A DNA stretch of 64,000 nucleotides from Phlegmacium glaucopus (taxonomy: Eukaryota > Basidiomycota > Agaricomycetes > Agaricales > Cortinariaceae), in assembly GCA_015039465.1 (NCBI GenBank), contig MU130364.1:334346-398345 (forward strand), written 5' to 3'. Every line of letters begins with the position of its first letter. The stretch's first letter is position 1. Made by a program: the position numbers and the translations under genes. This document shows, piece by piece, positions 44,430-55,239 of this stretch. A model generated the notes under the pieces. It was not told the DNA's origin. It saw only the letters and a program-made list of their open reading frames with translations, and made no database searches.

Positions 44430-45241
44430 GACGTGGTTGATAAAGCGGCGACCAGCTCAGTTTCACTGTCGTTGAGGTTAAGTTCAATGGTTTCGTTTTC
44501 GTCGTCCAATTTTAGGAGTGTTGAATTGAGGGGTGATTCCTCATCTTTGACTTCTTCTATTGTGGCTTTCAGAAGAGTTGGAGTTTTGGGGATCGAGGTG
44601 ACTTGTTCTCTTTTTCTCCAATCGGGGGAATCACTTCTTTGCAGTTTGGTCTTCTTCTTTCTCTTTTCTTTCCATTTCTCTATCGTTTCTTTCATTTCTT
44701 TTTCTACTTGGTTGTACTGTGTTTCGTCAATTTCCATCCTGTTTAAGGTGGTGGTGTGGGCGTTTTGTGTTTCCCGTAATTGTTGTCAATTCCTTCGATT
44801 GTAAGTCAGGGCCAGTTGGTGTTTTCCCATTGGAAGATGCATTCGTCCGGTTTCCCAGTCTATTTGGGGGTTATGGGCTTGGAACCAGGGGAGTCCAAAT
44901 ATGACATCGGCGCTTGCAATTGTGACGATATGAAGTCGTTCCATCATCCAACTGTTGCCTTGTTGATATCTGATCCAGGTGTAATGCGTGATTTTCCCAT
45001 TGGAGTTAGGGGATCCGTCTGTGTTTTGGGGGAGTATAGGTTTATTGAGGGGATATAGGAGTACTTGGTGTCGTTTGGCGAAGCCGGCGTTCATAAAGAG
45101 TCCACCTGCTCCAGTGTCCATAAGAATTTGGGCGTCAATGATTTTGTTCTCTTTCTCAGTTTTGCACGTGATAGGGGTCTGTAAGATCATAGATTGTTTT
45201 CCCATCTCGGCTACTAATACAGAAGAAATCATCAGCGACAC
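44426..45241 (-). pseudogene. Gypsy protease and pol linker
   Basis: The aspartic protease active site is AQILMDTGAGGLFMNAGFAK, and the flap-end motif is VIFGLPWFQAHNPQIDW (about 44860-45120). The frame ends at 44786. A Lys/Glu-rich linker (44426-44737, KEMKETIEKWKEKRKKKTKL) follows in another frame and overlaps the RT frame by four bases. The protease frame starts about 24 bp after the gag stop. Confidence 0.82.
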
Positions 45242-45264
45242 AGACGTTGAAACTGTGTGCTTGC

Positions 45265-46467
45265 CTAAAAATCCTGGTCCTTGACTACTTCGTCTATCAA
45301 CTTCTCTTTTTCTTCAACATCCATATCTTCAACTAAGTTGCATATCATGGCTCGGGCAGTAGCGGCTGTCTTCTTGAATCCATTGAATTTCTTGTAACTG
45401 CTGTCGTTTGGTTTGATGTAGTTCGAGCTTGTGTTCGGGGCGTTGTTTTGCTTGGAGCGGCATTCTCGGGTGAAGTGTCCTATTTTGTGACAGTGGAAAC
45501 ATCTTCGTTCTTTCATGTGTTGTTCGCGTTCTTCTATAGTGAGGCGGTCAATCTCGGTTGTGTCAATGTCCATAGCATTGGGATCATGATGATGATTAAC
45601 ATAGCGTGGCGCAGGGTAAGTTTTCTTGGCTTGGGGGGTGTTTCCAGTTTTTCGCTGAGTTATTTCCTTGCATTGTTTGTATTGGAGATCGAATCGAGAG
45701 GCTTTAGCGTACCAATCTTTGATAGCTGTAGGAGGGTTCTCAAGTCCATAAATTTTCTGGAGGAGGGAGGTGTGGATTCCTTCTGAAAAATAGTTGATAA
45801 GTGTTTTGTTGTCTTTGATCTTAGATCTTCCAGCGAGAATTCTGAATTGTGCGATGTAATCGTCTACCGGGTTGGCTCCTTGTCTGAGTTGGCGTAGTTG
45901 GGCTCTGGCTTCTCCTTTGGCGTCGGCGGCTAGGAATGCTTCTTTGAGTTTCTTGATGAAACCGGCATAAGTTCCAAAGTCTGGGGGGGTGGTAGCGAGA
46001 CATTCATCAAGGAAGGCTTCTTTCCAGATTTTAGCAGTTCCGCCAGTGAGGAATGAGAGGATAAAGATGATTTGTTTGGCTTCGGAGTTATAGATTGAAT
46101 CGTTGAGAGAGAGGTATACTCGGCAGTCCTGGAGGAGTCCATCTCGATCTCCATAGTATGGCTGTGGTGGGTTGATGCGTACTTCTTTAGACATTTTGTC
46201 GTCGTCTTCGTGGTCACTAGTTATATCCCAATTGGATTTTGGCTGTTGAACGGGTGCTTCGGGTCCAAAGGGAACAGGTGGTAATGGGACGGGTGTTTGG
46301 AATGGGGAGGGAGCGACAGGTGGTGTGTATACTGGGGTTTTGACTTTTCCTGAGGTAGAAGGCTGCAGGGTTGATGGTGTCTGAGGAATTGGTTGGTCTG
46401 TTGCAGTTGTTTGAGGGGTTCTTCCTACTTGTTCTTGTCTTGGCTGTGTTGTAGAGCTGTGGCTCAT
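45265..46467 (-). CDS. Gypsy gag polyprotein (400 aa)
   Basis: Gag forms the virus-like particle. ATG 46467 starts MSHSSTTQPRQEQ. A Pro/Thr-rich N-terminus is followed by the retrotransposon gag domain (PYYGDRDGLLQDCRVYLSLN, FILSFLTGGTAKIWKEAF, FLAADAKGEARAQLRQLRQG, PVDDYIAQFRILAG). A CCHC zinc knuckle CFHCHKIGHFTREC lies near residue 330. The frame is complete to TGA, the only long intact ORF of this element. Confidence 0.92.
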   Translation of the reverse strand: MSHSSTTQPRQEQVGRTPQTTATDQPIPQTPSTLQPSTSGKVKTPVYTPPVAPSPFQTPVPLPPVPFGPEAPVQQPKSNWDITSDHEDDDKMSKEVRINPPQPYYGDRDGLLQDCRVYLSLNDSIYNSEAKQIIFILSFLTGGTAKIWKEAFLDECLATTPPDFGTYAGFIKKLKEAFLAADAKGEARAQLRQLRQGANPVDDYIAQFRILAGRSKIKDNKTLINYFSEGIHTSLLQKIYGLENPPTAIKDWYAKASRFDLQYKQCKEITQRKTGNTPQAKKTYPAPRYVNHHHDPNAMDIDTTEIDRLTIEEREQHMKERRCFHCHKIGHFTRECRSKQNNAPNTSSNYIKPNDSSYKKFNGFKKTAATARAMICNLVEDMDVEEKEKLIDEVVKDQDF

Positions 46468-46802
46468 GCATCCGGGCTCAGGAAGTTTTTCTTCGAGAGG
46501 TTCTTCGTTGTCGGTGTTGTATTGACTGCTTCCGGTTGTGTCTTCTTCTTCTGATGATGACTCGGTAGGGGCTTGGTATTTGCCCTGTGACGTTGTGGTG
46601 TATTATCTTCTGAGATCCGTTGGTATCGGCGACCACATGATCTTCTTATGACTCCATTGATATAGGCGATCACACGAGTTCGGGTTACAAGGATGATCCG
46701 AGTAACTGCTGTTTTTGTTGGCTAGTGCGTGTTTCGTTGGGCTCCAGAAAGTAAGGTTTGTCTGCGCTTAAAGAAGCGGACGCAAGAGTAGTTTAGACCT
46801 TT

Positions 46803-47234
46803 TGTTACGGCGACTATAAGCTTGCACTCGCATTCGGTGCTGGGCCGATAGACCAAGTAACTAGGGACTGTTGTACAGTTGCAGTCGTATTCAACAAGTA
46901 AGACTGAGGACGGCAGGTTCTGAGCAAGCTGTGTAGATTAAGACCGTAGGTATACAGAAGGTATAAACTAGGGAATTGTAGCTATGGGTATGGCTCTTAT
47001 ATAGTAAGGGTTCAAGTCAGAGATAGTCCATGGTCTGTGCTAGGTACAAGTCGGTACAAGTCAGAGATAAGGAGAGTGGGAGCGATGGTTATATATAGTA
47101 CAAGGAAGGTTCAGGGCAAAGGGCAAATTGGGGAAGAGTGGTGTAAGAAGGGAACGATGAGGGAAGGTATGTTGTACAGTAAAGAAGAAGGAGAAAAAGA
47201 GTAGGGGCTATGCGCGTACCAGACGTTCATAACA
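46803..47234 (-). repeat. 5' LTR of the minus-strand Gypsy element (432 bp)
   Basis: TGTTACGGCGACTATAAGC to GACGTTCATAACA. In element orientation it begins at 47234. The right edge abuts sequence from inside the LTR of the second Gypsy element instead of the CxC gene found beyond the left edge. Confidence 0.92.
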
Positions 47235-47518
47235 ATATTTATACTTTATATTTCGGTTGCAATTCCTTTTATTATTTAAGTACTTGAACTTGTATGTTTT
47301 CCCTCAGTTCAAATATCAACCTAGTTTCCTCCTCCTAGTCATCCTCTAAGTTCCTGCAACTTCCAGTTCCACTCCGTTCTGTTCTTACTCCGAAATTAGG
47401 ACACGAAGGTTTAGGGTAGCACAGCACATACACTGAGGCTATAGTCCTTTCCCATTCCATGGTTCCATTCCAATCAAACTCCATCCAATACTCCGGAATT
47501 GAGTCCTCAAACTTAACA
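47235..47518 (+). repeat. Truncated 5' LTR of the second Gypsy element
   Basis: Aligns with 54918-55204: TTTATACTTTATATTTC, TCCTTTTATTATTTAAGTAC, GGACACGAAGGTTTAGGGTA and the end CTCAAACTTAACA. It begins abruptly at the edge of the other Gypsy element. Confidence 0.9.
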
Positions 47519-47549
47519 GTATATTTGAACTCCTCAACCCACTCCTTCT

Positions 47550-48724
47550 ATGCTAACTTGTTCTAAAACTTCCAAAAAACAATTACCAATACAAGAAATT
47601 ATGTCCCAAGAACACACCCCCACCAGGCAGACTCCTTTGCCCGATGTAGTCGAAGAGGCTAGTCATATTGATGAACCTCGGAGTACTATGGACGATGTTG
47701 AGTCTCCTTCTATTCCTTTCAATCAACTCGTTTCCGCTTTGAATTCCCTCGGGAAATCTTCAGCCAAGTCCAATTCGGCTGGCAGACTTAGAGAACCCGA
47801 ACCCTTCACAGGTAAGGATCCTAAGAAACTGAAATCTTTTCTTTTCCAGTGTAGGCTCTATTTCCGGAGCTCTTCCGACACATTCTGAGATGACTCCAAG
47901 CGAGTAATGTTTGCTCTGTCCTATCTCCAGGACGTTGCTCAGGAATGGTTTGAACCTGGAATTTCCGGACTCACTGACGAACCTCCGTCCTGGCTTGAAG
48001 ATTGGGATCTCTTCGTGGACGAGCTCCAATCCAACTTCGGCCCTTTCGACAAATCTGCCGACATAGAACATGAACTCACTAACTCCAAATGAAGGATGGC
48101 CAATGTATCTCCAATTACTTAGTCCGGTTCAACTCCTTGGCAGTCCACTGTACTTGGGGCGAGCCCGCTCTTAGGTATAGGTTTTACAAAGGTTTACCTT
48201 CCCGACTCAAGGATGAAATTACCAAAGGAGATGGCAAGCCTCGAACCTTAACTGCGATGCGTCAAAAAGCTCAAAATGCCGATGCTCAACACTGGGAATG
48301 TATGCAAGAATGTTCTTGGGAACCAGCTCCACAGCAACACCAAAACCCTCCTAAGGGTCCTACCCCTTCTTCATCCTCCTCCGTACCCTCTTCCAACCCT
48401 TCTTCCAGTTCCGGAAAACAGTCTCGGCCTTCAGATCAAAAATCCATTAAGCCCACAGACTCCGGTAAGACTTCTTCCACTCCTCCGAAACCTAATCTAG
48501 AAGGCAAGCTGGACTCGCAGGGTAGACTTACCCAGCAAGAAAGGCAACACTGGATAGATAATAAGCTCTGTCTTTTCTGTGGCAAGCCTGGTCATATTGT
48601 TCCTGACTGTAAGCTTGCCGAGGCAAGCTCTGCTAAAGGCCGAGCCTCTACCATTTCTGATTCCGTTTCCAAGTCCGTTCTGGCTAAGCCAAAGGACTCC
48701 GGTTCAGAGAAAAAAAAAGACTAA
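47550..48724 (+). pseudogene. Gag of the second Gypsy element (broken)
   Basis: The frame opens with REPEPFTGKDPKKLKSFLFQ, then TGA at 47886-47888, then ALSYLQDVAQEWFEPGISG and a frame change near 48090 into MKDGQCISNYLVRFNSLAVH. A Ser/Pro-rich stretch precedes the zinc knuckle CLFCGKPGHIVPDC at about 48570. Parts are clearly gag; the whole is not translatable as one protein. Confidence 0.85.
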
Positions 48725-48750
48725 GCAATTCACTGGACTCAGCACAGACG

Positions 48751-50073
48751 GTGAATTGTGAGAAGCCCTGTGCTGAGCTTGTTGCAGTTCTAAATGCAAT
48801 AATCTCTCCAAAAACCCGAGCAGTCTTTGTTTCTCTTCTTTGTCTTCAATTTCTGAATGTTGATTTTTCCGCTTTCATTGACAGTGGTTCCACTCACTGT
48901 TTCATGGATGAGCATTACGCGAAGTCCAATGATTTTCCTATTTTTCCTATTACTCCTATGACTCTCCGTCTTATTGATGGTTCCTCTCTGGGCATGATCA
49001 CTCATGCTACCATTGTTTCCATTCAGTTCTCATGTGGTTCCATCCACAAAATCTGATTCTTACTAACCAAACTGGATTCCGATTTTCCTGCTGTACTCGG
49101 GCTTGACTGTTAGGGCAACTGCGACGCTGACTTAGTCAAGCTAGCAGGGGATCCAAAGTTAATAATATTTCAGAAAAGATATCTACAAGTGACTTACCTA
49201 GCAGGGGATCCAAAGAGGAAAGGATGGGGATCCCTGCTAGGCTGGGGGTGTTTAAGTACTAATATGGACATAATGGAGATATAAAATAAATAAAGGAATG
49301 ATACAATAATAATTAATTAATTAAATAAGAAGTGGTGCGATATGAAAAATAGAAATAAAAGATGGATGAATCGGAGGACCGGAGTCGGAGCGGAACTACG
49401 GGGTTCCGGAGTCAACCGGTGACGGAAGCGGAGTTGGACAGAAGGTTGGAGGTTGTTGGAAAGGTAGGGTGTATGATTCTAGAGTTGAGGTTTGGGTTAA
49501 AGTTGGGTGTCCCCTAACATTGACTGGCTCACCCAACATAATCCGTTGATTGACTGGGTTGATAGCAGTGTAACTTTCCGAGACCATATAGTTATCCTTC
49601 CAGTTCCCATTTCCACTCCCGCCAAGGCACCCATTCCAGTATCTGACATTACAATGTCTGATATGGTTTCTGCGAGTTCGAAGGTTGAAAAACCTTCCGA
49701 TACTATTCCGGAACCATTTCCTGATATCCCATTTGTTCCCAAACCATTGACCGCTCCTAAAATTTCCTTAGTGTCTGCTGCAGCTTTCATGAGGTCCATT
49801 CATTCCAAAGGAGCCCAATACTATTCCATTTCCGTTCACGATCCAGTCGAGGCTGCTGGTCGTTCCGCTGCAGCCTCCGCCACACCTTCCAATTCCAACC
49901 TGGATGGTGTTCCAGAAATATATCACGAATTTTTGGACATCTTTTCCAAGGGGAAAGCTAACACTCTAGCAGATCATCGAGAGTATGACTTGAAAATCAA
50001 AATCGATGAGTCCGCTAAGCCCCCTTTGGGTCCGATTTATCCCCTTTCCGAATCTGAGTTAGGTATGCTCTGA
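48751..50073 (+). pseudogene. Protease region of the second Gypsy element, split by a solo LTR
   Basis: The active-site block is FSAFIDSGSTHCFMDEHYAK. A TGA lies at 49054-49056 in HKI-stop-FLLTKLDSDF, then AVLGLD. The solo LTR follows, and WLTQHNPLIDWVDSSVTF continues in frame afterwards. A proline-rich linker leads to the RT-proximal block YHEFLDIFSKGKANTLADHR and PPLGPIYPLSESELGML, ending at TGA 50071-50073. Confidence 0.85.
49108..49520. mobile_element. Solo LTR (413 bp) of a third LTR family, 5-bp target duplication
   Basis: TTGAC at 49103-49107 and 49521-49525 flanks TGTTAGGGCAACTGCGACG...GTGTCCCCTAACA. There is no internal region, so the rest of the element was lost by LTR-LTR recombination. 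The host frame GLD/WLTQ is exactly continuous across it. Confidence 0.92.
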
Positions 50074-50097
50074 GAATTCATCAACGAGCACCTAAAC

Positions 50098-51558
50098 ATG
50101 GGTTTCATCCGCCCCTCTAAGTCTCCTTTCAGAGCACCTGTCCTGTTTATCAAGAAGAAGGACAGGTCACTCCGGCTTTGCATCAACTTCCAAAAACTCA
50201 ATGCCATCACTCGGAAAGACAAGTATCCCTTACCCCTTGTTTCCGACTTACTTGATGCTCCCCACAAATCCAGAATATTCACTAAAATCAATTTAAAGCA
50301 TGCCTACCATCTCGTCCGGATTGCTACCGGAGACGAGTGGAAGACTGCTTTTCGTACCCACTATGGCTCCTTTGAATGGCTCATCATGCCGTTCGGACTT
50401 ACCAATGCCCCTGGCGGTTTTCAAAGATTCCTTAACACCATTTTTGCTGACCTTTTAGATGTGTTCGTAATCATCTATCTGGACGACATCCTCATTTTCT
50501 CCATCAACGAAAAAGATCACATCAAACATGTCTCCGAAGTCCTCCGACAGCTTCAAGATAATAATCTCTTTGCCAATGGTAAGAAATGTGTTTTCCACAC
50601 CGATTCCGTTGAGTACCTGGGTCACATGATTGGTCCTGATGGCCTTTCAATGGATCCGGCGAAAGTCCAAGTCATTCAAGACTGGCCAGAACCTCGGAAA
50701 GTCAAAGATGTTCAGTCCTTCCTCGGTTTTGCTAACTTCTACAGGCATTTCATCCACAACTACTCTGATATTGTGGTTCCGTTGACTCGTCTCACCCAGA
50801 AAAATATTCCGTGGGTTTTTGATGACAGTTGCTGCCTTGCATTTAAGACTCTCAAGGAGGCTTTTGTTACGGCTCCAGTGTTAACACATTGGAAGCCTAA
50901 CTGTCCTATCATTGTTGAAACTGATGCATCCAATTACACTTTAGCAGCCATCCTTTCCATCTGTGATTCCAATGGAGAGATCCATCCCGTCGCGTATCAT
51001 TCTCATACCTTCTCCGGTGCGGAATTGAATTACAACATTCACAATAAGGAACTCCTTGCCATTTTCAAAGCTTTCAAAGCTTGGCGTCACTACCTTGAAG
51101 GTGCTAGTTTCCCAATTGATGTGGTTACTGACCATAAAAATCTAGAGTACTTCGCAACCACCAAAATCTTATCCCAGCATCAAGCCCAGTGGTCCAAGTA
51201 CCTTTCCACATTCAACATGGTTATTAGATTTTGCCCAGGCCGTCTTGGAACAAAGCCGGACGTGCTGACTTGTCGTCCTGACCTCTATCTAAAGGAGGGA
51301 GGGAAAGATTACGGTGAAGTCAACCCACACAATTTTAAACCTATCTTTTCTTCCAAACAACTTTCCACTTCACTCCGAGCTACTTCATTACTTCCCACCG
51401 TACTCCATGGTATCTTTACCATGGATGTCGAAGAGCTCAACAAGGGGATCCTTTCTGCTCTTTCTATGGATCCTCTTGCACAGTCCTATTTATCGGATAT
51501 CAATAATCCGAAGTATGTTAGATGGTCCAAAGGACTCTTCCGGATTCATCCAGATTGA
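50098..51558 (+). pseudogene. RT and RNase H of the second Gypsy element
   Basis: A long open frame of 486 codons. RT: GFIRPSKSPFRAPVLFIKKK, CINFQKLNAITRKDKYPLPL, MPFGLTNAPGGFQRFLN and the intact catalytic box YLDD in FVIIYLDDILIFS. RNase H: VETDASNYTLAAILS, YNIHNKELLAIFKAFKAWRH and VVTDHKNLEYF. The 3' end runs into a 10-bp insertion (ATTCATCCAG) that shifts the frame before the integrase. The upstream boundary is the TGA at 50071. Confidence 0.9.
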
Positions 51559-51559
51559 T

Positions 51560-52366
51560 CAACGGATCTATGTTCCAGATTCCGGAGATCTTCATCTCCG
51601 TGTCCTTCGTTATTATCATGACCATCCTGTCTCCAGACATTTCGGTGTCAATAGGACTCTGGCGGTTATCCGTCGAGAGTATACTTGGCCCAGTATTCGT
51701 GTTTTTGTCACTGATTATTGTAGGACTTGCACAACCTGTTCTCGGTCCAAAGCCAAACATCATAAACCATATGGCTTACTCCAACAACTCCCTGTTCTGT
51801 CCCATCCCTGGGACTCCATCTCCATGGATTTCATTGAACACCTTCCGGACTCCGAAGGTTTCACTGTGGTCTTAGTCGTAGTAGACCGATTCACGAAACA
51901 ATCCATTTTCATCCCCACTTACAACACCATCACTTCCACTCAACTTGCTGAACTATTTGTCATCCATGTGTTTTCCAAGCACGGTGTTCCATCCCATGTA
52001 ACATCCGATCGCGGTTCCGAGTTTGTATCTCACTTCTTCAGATCCCTCGGAAAAGCCCTCGACATGAAGTTGCACTTCACCTCCGGATACCACCTGGAAG
52101 GTGATGGTCAAACAGAACGCGTCAACCAGACCTTGGAACAATACATCTGCATCTACTGCAATTATCAGCAAGACAACTGGAGTTCACTTCTTCCATTAGC
52201 GGAATTCTCCTACAACAATACTCTGAGTGCCACTACCGGTGTATCTCTGTTCTTTGCCAACAAAGGCTATGATCCGGCTATCACTATCCATCCAGAGTAC
52301 GACCTCATCTCCTCCTGTGCTCACAAGTATGTTACGGACCTTAACAAACTCCATGAGGAACTCTGA
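51560..52366 (+). pseudogene. Integrase of the second Gypsy element
   Basis: The frame resumes IDQRIYVPDSGDLHLRVLRY. HHCC zinc region: HDHPVSRHFGVNRTL and CRTCTTCSRSKAKHH. Core: DSISMDFIEHLPDSEGFTVV, VTSDRGSEFVSHFFRSLG and GDGQTERVNQTLEQYI, giving the two Asp and the Glu. It stops at TGA 52364-52366 (LHEEL-stop-KAIL), again a CGA-compatible position, and the same frame continues beyond. Confidence 0.9.
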
Positions 52367-52905
52367 AAAGCTATCCTCACTTCCCAGGAACAATACCAAT
52401 GTTCCGCAGATAAGCGTTGGATTCCTCCTCCAGACTTCAAGGTTGGAGATCAAGCCTTTGTCAGAGCACAATTCTTCTGTATGACCAGACCTTCAAAGAA
52501 ACTCTCCAAGAAGTATCTTGGTCCGTATGAGATTATAGCTCAGGCAGGTCCTTTGTCCTGGACCCTCCGTCTTCCCGACAACTTGCGTGCCGTCCATCCA
52601 TCTTCCATGTTTCCATGTTAGAGCCCTCCGTTCCAAACACTATTCCGGAGCGTACTCAACCTCCACCTCCTCCGGTCGTCATTGATGGAGAACAGGAATT
52701 TGAGGTCTCTGAAATTCTGGACTCTAAATTGGACAACAGATGGCGCGTATGCAAACTTCTGTACCTAGTCAAGTGGTCTGGCTATGAAGGTACCAATGAA
52801 GAAACTTCCTGGTTACCAGCTAATGAATTAGGACACGTGTCCGAACTCGTTGCTGATTTCCACATGAGCTATCCAGCTAAACCCAGACCTCTTCCACTCT
52901 CTTGA
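52367..52905 (+). pseudogene. Integrase C-terminus and chromodomain of the second Gypsy element
   Basis: After the TGA the frame gives AILTSQEQYQCSADKRWIPP, DFKVGDQAFVRAQFF and SKKLSKKYLGPYEIIAQAG, breaks near 52618, and in another frame carries the chromodomain EFEVSEILDSKLDNRWRVCK and LLYLVKWSGYEGTNEETSWL. It ends TGA at 52905. Confidence 0.88.
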
Positions 52906-53189
52906 TTCCTTTTCCTTTCCTTCCCTTGTTTCTTCCATTCCTTTCCATATCTTTTCTGTTCCTTTTCCTTTCCATTATCTTACTCTTCTGTTTCACAAAA
53001 CAAAGTCAAGAAAACAAAAATATTAAAACAAAACAAAAAAAGAAATAACAAAATTATATACAAATTATTTTTATCTATTCTACTCTTTTGCTTTTTCTAT
53101 TCCCTCCATCCTTTCTTGCTCCGCTCCTTCTGTCCTCTCCATCTCCACTCCCAATCCCTCTTCCACCTCATCTTCCCCATCATCCAACT

Positions 53190-54500
53190 CCTCATCTTCC
53201 GTCTCCTCTTGCATCTCCATTTCCACACCTTTCTCTGCTTGTCACCTCCTTCCGTTTTTCCTCCGCTTCTCTCCTAGCTTCCTCCCATGTCTCCTTTTCA
53301 ACCTCCCTCCTCATCTGCACCTCCATCACCATCCTGATTCCCTCCTGCATCTCTGCCATCTTCCTCAATATCCTCACAATCATGTCAAACCCCTCTATCA
53401 TCATCACCTCCGTTGCGTCGTACGCTGGTGCCACCTCCTTGCCTTTCCCCTTATCCACCCATCTGCTCCACTCCTCTGCTCCTCCATTCATTCCTTTGCC
53501 TTCTGTTTCCCTCTGACCAGGCTGCATGTGATCTTCCTTTGAGAGCAGCGCCAGCACCCTGGCCCGCTGCTCTTTTTGTAGCACACTTCCCATGCGTCAA
53601 TACACCGGCTGCATGCCAGGTTTTTCTTCGTCTTGGTCTGATAGACCTCCTATATGTTCCGTTAGTCTTTCCGTTCCTATTCTTTTGAACCACTTACTTT
53701 GTCATTTGTTTTTCTTTTCTTTGGAGCACTGGGCCCCAGCTCCATTCCATGCTCTTCCTCTTTGTCTTTGTCCTCTTCCTCGTCTATCTCTATTACATCC
53801 ACTTTTCTTTTTCTCTGCTCCTCCTGCTGCCTCTGTTGCATCTTGTTACGAACTTTCTTTTCTTTTTCTTATCTCCACCGAACATGTGCTCGTTTCACCT
53901 ACATGCTTTCCACCTTCTCTCTTTCATTTCCGATTACATATGCCCTCCTCACCCTTTTCATTGTTTCACCTATTTATACTTATGCAAACCCTTTTACATG
54001 CAGACGCTTCACCTTATGCACGCCTCTTTTCCTTACTATAAATACGCTAGTTACACCAGATGTAAACCTTAGCTAATTCTTGAGAATCTAACACAGTTAC
54101 TCTCTACTTGAACGACCTCAAACTCTCTAGACTCTGCCTTGACTACTTGTCTTGGTATTCTGCAGAGCTCAGATTACGACGAACCGATCTTTCATACGAC
54201 TGTTTACGGCCAGAATCCTCTGAGCCGTTCGAAGTTGTAACACATCTCCTGCAGCTTCCGCTGCTCATCCCTCCTCTCTGCCTCTACCCATTGCCTCTCC
54301 ACTTTTACCCATCTCATCTCCGCTTCCACCCTCAACTGCTCCTCCTCCTCCTCGAGCCTCTGAGCCTCCTCGATCTCGGCTTCTTCCCACCTCTCCTCCT
54401 CCTCCTGCTCTTTCCACCTACACTCCCATGCTTCTTCAAGCTTTGCTCGTTGTGAAGCCGGAGGCAGGGAGGGGCCAGCTCTATTGTTCAAGTTCATTGT
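53190..54500 (-). pseudogene. Antisense zinc-cluster-like and coiled-coil ORF in the second Gypsy element
   Basis: On the strand opposite pol, between the chromodomain and the 3' LTR, I read MNLNNRAGPSLPPASQRAK followed by a Glu/Arg-rich coiled coil (EEAWECRWKEQEEEERWEEA). Farther on is VDVIEIDEEEDKDKEEEHGM with PKKRK, then a cysteine cluster CSRC, CYKK, CWRCSQRKITC (about 53500-53620) and a second helical block (MIVRILRKMAEMQEGIRMVM). The parts lie in different frames, so introns or frameshifts are involved. Antisense zinc-cluster genes are known to me from other Agaricomycete Gypsy elements, which is why I group these pieces. The function is unknown; a nuclear, DNA-binding role would fit. 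Confidence 0.5.
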
Positions 54501-54631
54501 TTTGAGGATGGGGGTTTTTTGTGAAGTTAAGTGTAGAGTCACCAACCAGTCTCCGATGGTCTTTATACCACGGTCAACCGCGCACGGACCATCATGTGGC
54601 CTCGAGGGTCTCGGCCTTGACAGGGAGGTAC

Positions 54632-55204
54632 TGTTACATTCCATCATACGTTACTCTGGTCCAGCTCCATCAGAGTTGTCTCTGGTAGTCCGTACTCCAT
54701 ACAGTGCTTTCCCTCACATCCCAAACTACTCCTCCTATGTTCAACCCCGAGACTTCTCCATGTCATTCCGGTTCCTCCGTCTATACTCCACACCCATTAC
54801 CACTTCTTCACCACTACCACTATTTCTTTGTCATCACGTTCCCACTATCAGTCAGCACACCAGCCATGGATTATTCACCCCAAGAATGCAGGACCTTTCG
54901 GGAGCAGAACGCAGCACTTTATATTTATACTTTATATTTCAGTTGCAATTCCTTTTATTATTTAAGTACTCAAAACTGGAAGGTTTCCCTCAGTTCAAAT
55001 ATCAACCTAGTTTCCTCCTCCTAGTCATCCTCTAAGTTCCCACAACTTCCGGTTCCACTCCGTTCCATTCTTACTCCGAAATTAGGACACGAAGGTTTAG
55101 GGTAGCACAGCACATACACTGAGGCTATAGTCCTTTCCCATTCCGTGGTTCTGTTCTGATCAAACTCCATCCAATACTCCAGAATTGAGTCCTCAAACTT
55201 AACA
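54632..55204 (+). repeat. 3' LTR of the second Gypsy element (573 bp)
   Basis: Starts TGTTACATTCCATCATACG after the purine-rich CAGGGAGGTAC and ends CTCAAACTTAACA. It contains a TATATTTATACTT promoter-like box at about 54920. Confidence 0.9.
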
Positions 55205-55239
55205 GCCACCCAGCTCCTATAATGTCCTGATTTCAGAAC

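Larger units (their letters stand above)
34959..47234 (-). mobile_element. Ty3/Gypsy chromodomain retrotransposon with BTB-like extra ORF and nested insertions
   Basis: Two LTRs of 432 bp (46803-47234, and 34959-35944 once its nested insertion is discounted) start TGTTA and end TAACA. On the minus strand the order is gag, protease, RT-RNase H, integrase-chromodomain, a zinc-knuckle ORF and a BTB-like ORF. Three other insertions lie inside it (35018-35563, 36907-39691, 42095-42938). The 5-bp flanks differ (TCCAT left, ATATT right), so one end has been rearranged. Several nonsense codons and a changed RT active site make it inactive. Confidence 0.92.
47235..55204 (+). mobile_element. Second Ty3/Gypsy chromodomain retrotransposon, 5' LTR truncated
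   Basis: The plus-strand order is partial 5' LTR (47235-47518), gag with zinc knuckle, protease, RT-RNase H, integrase, chromodomain, an antisense zinc-cluster-like ORF and a full 3' LTR (54632-55204, 573 bp, TGTTAC...TTAACA). The 5' LTR lacks its first roughly 289 bp. The coding frames carry several nonsense codons and frameshifts and a solo LTR of another family. Confidence 0.92.

Noticed and set aside
52985..53516. Plus-strand Pro/Ser/Leu-rich frames at the 3' end of the second Gypsy element
   Set aside because: Composition is what the antisense of a coiled-coil-coding region gives; no retroelement domain is present there.
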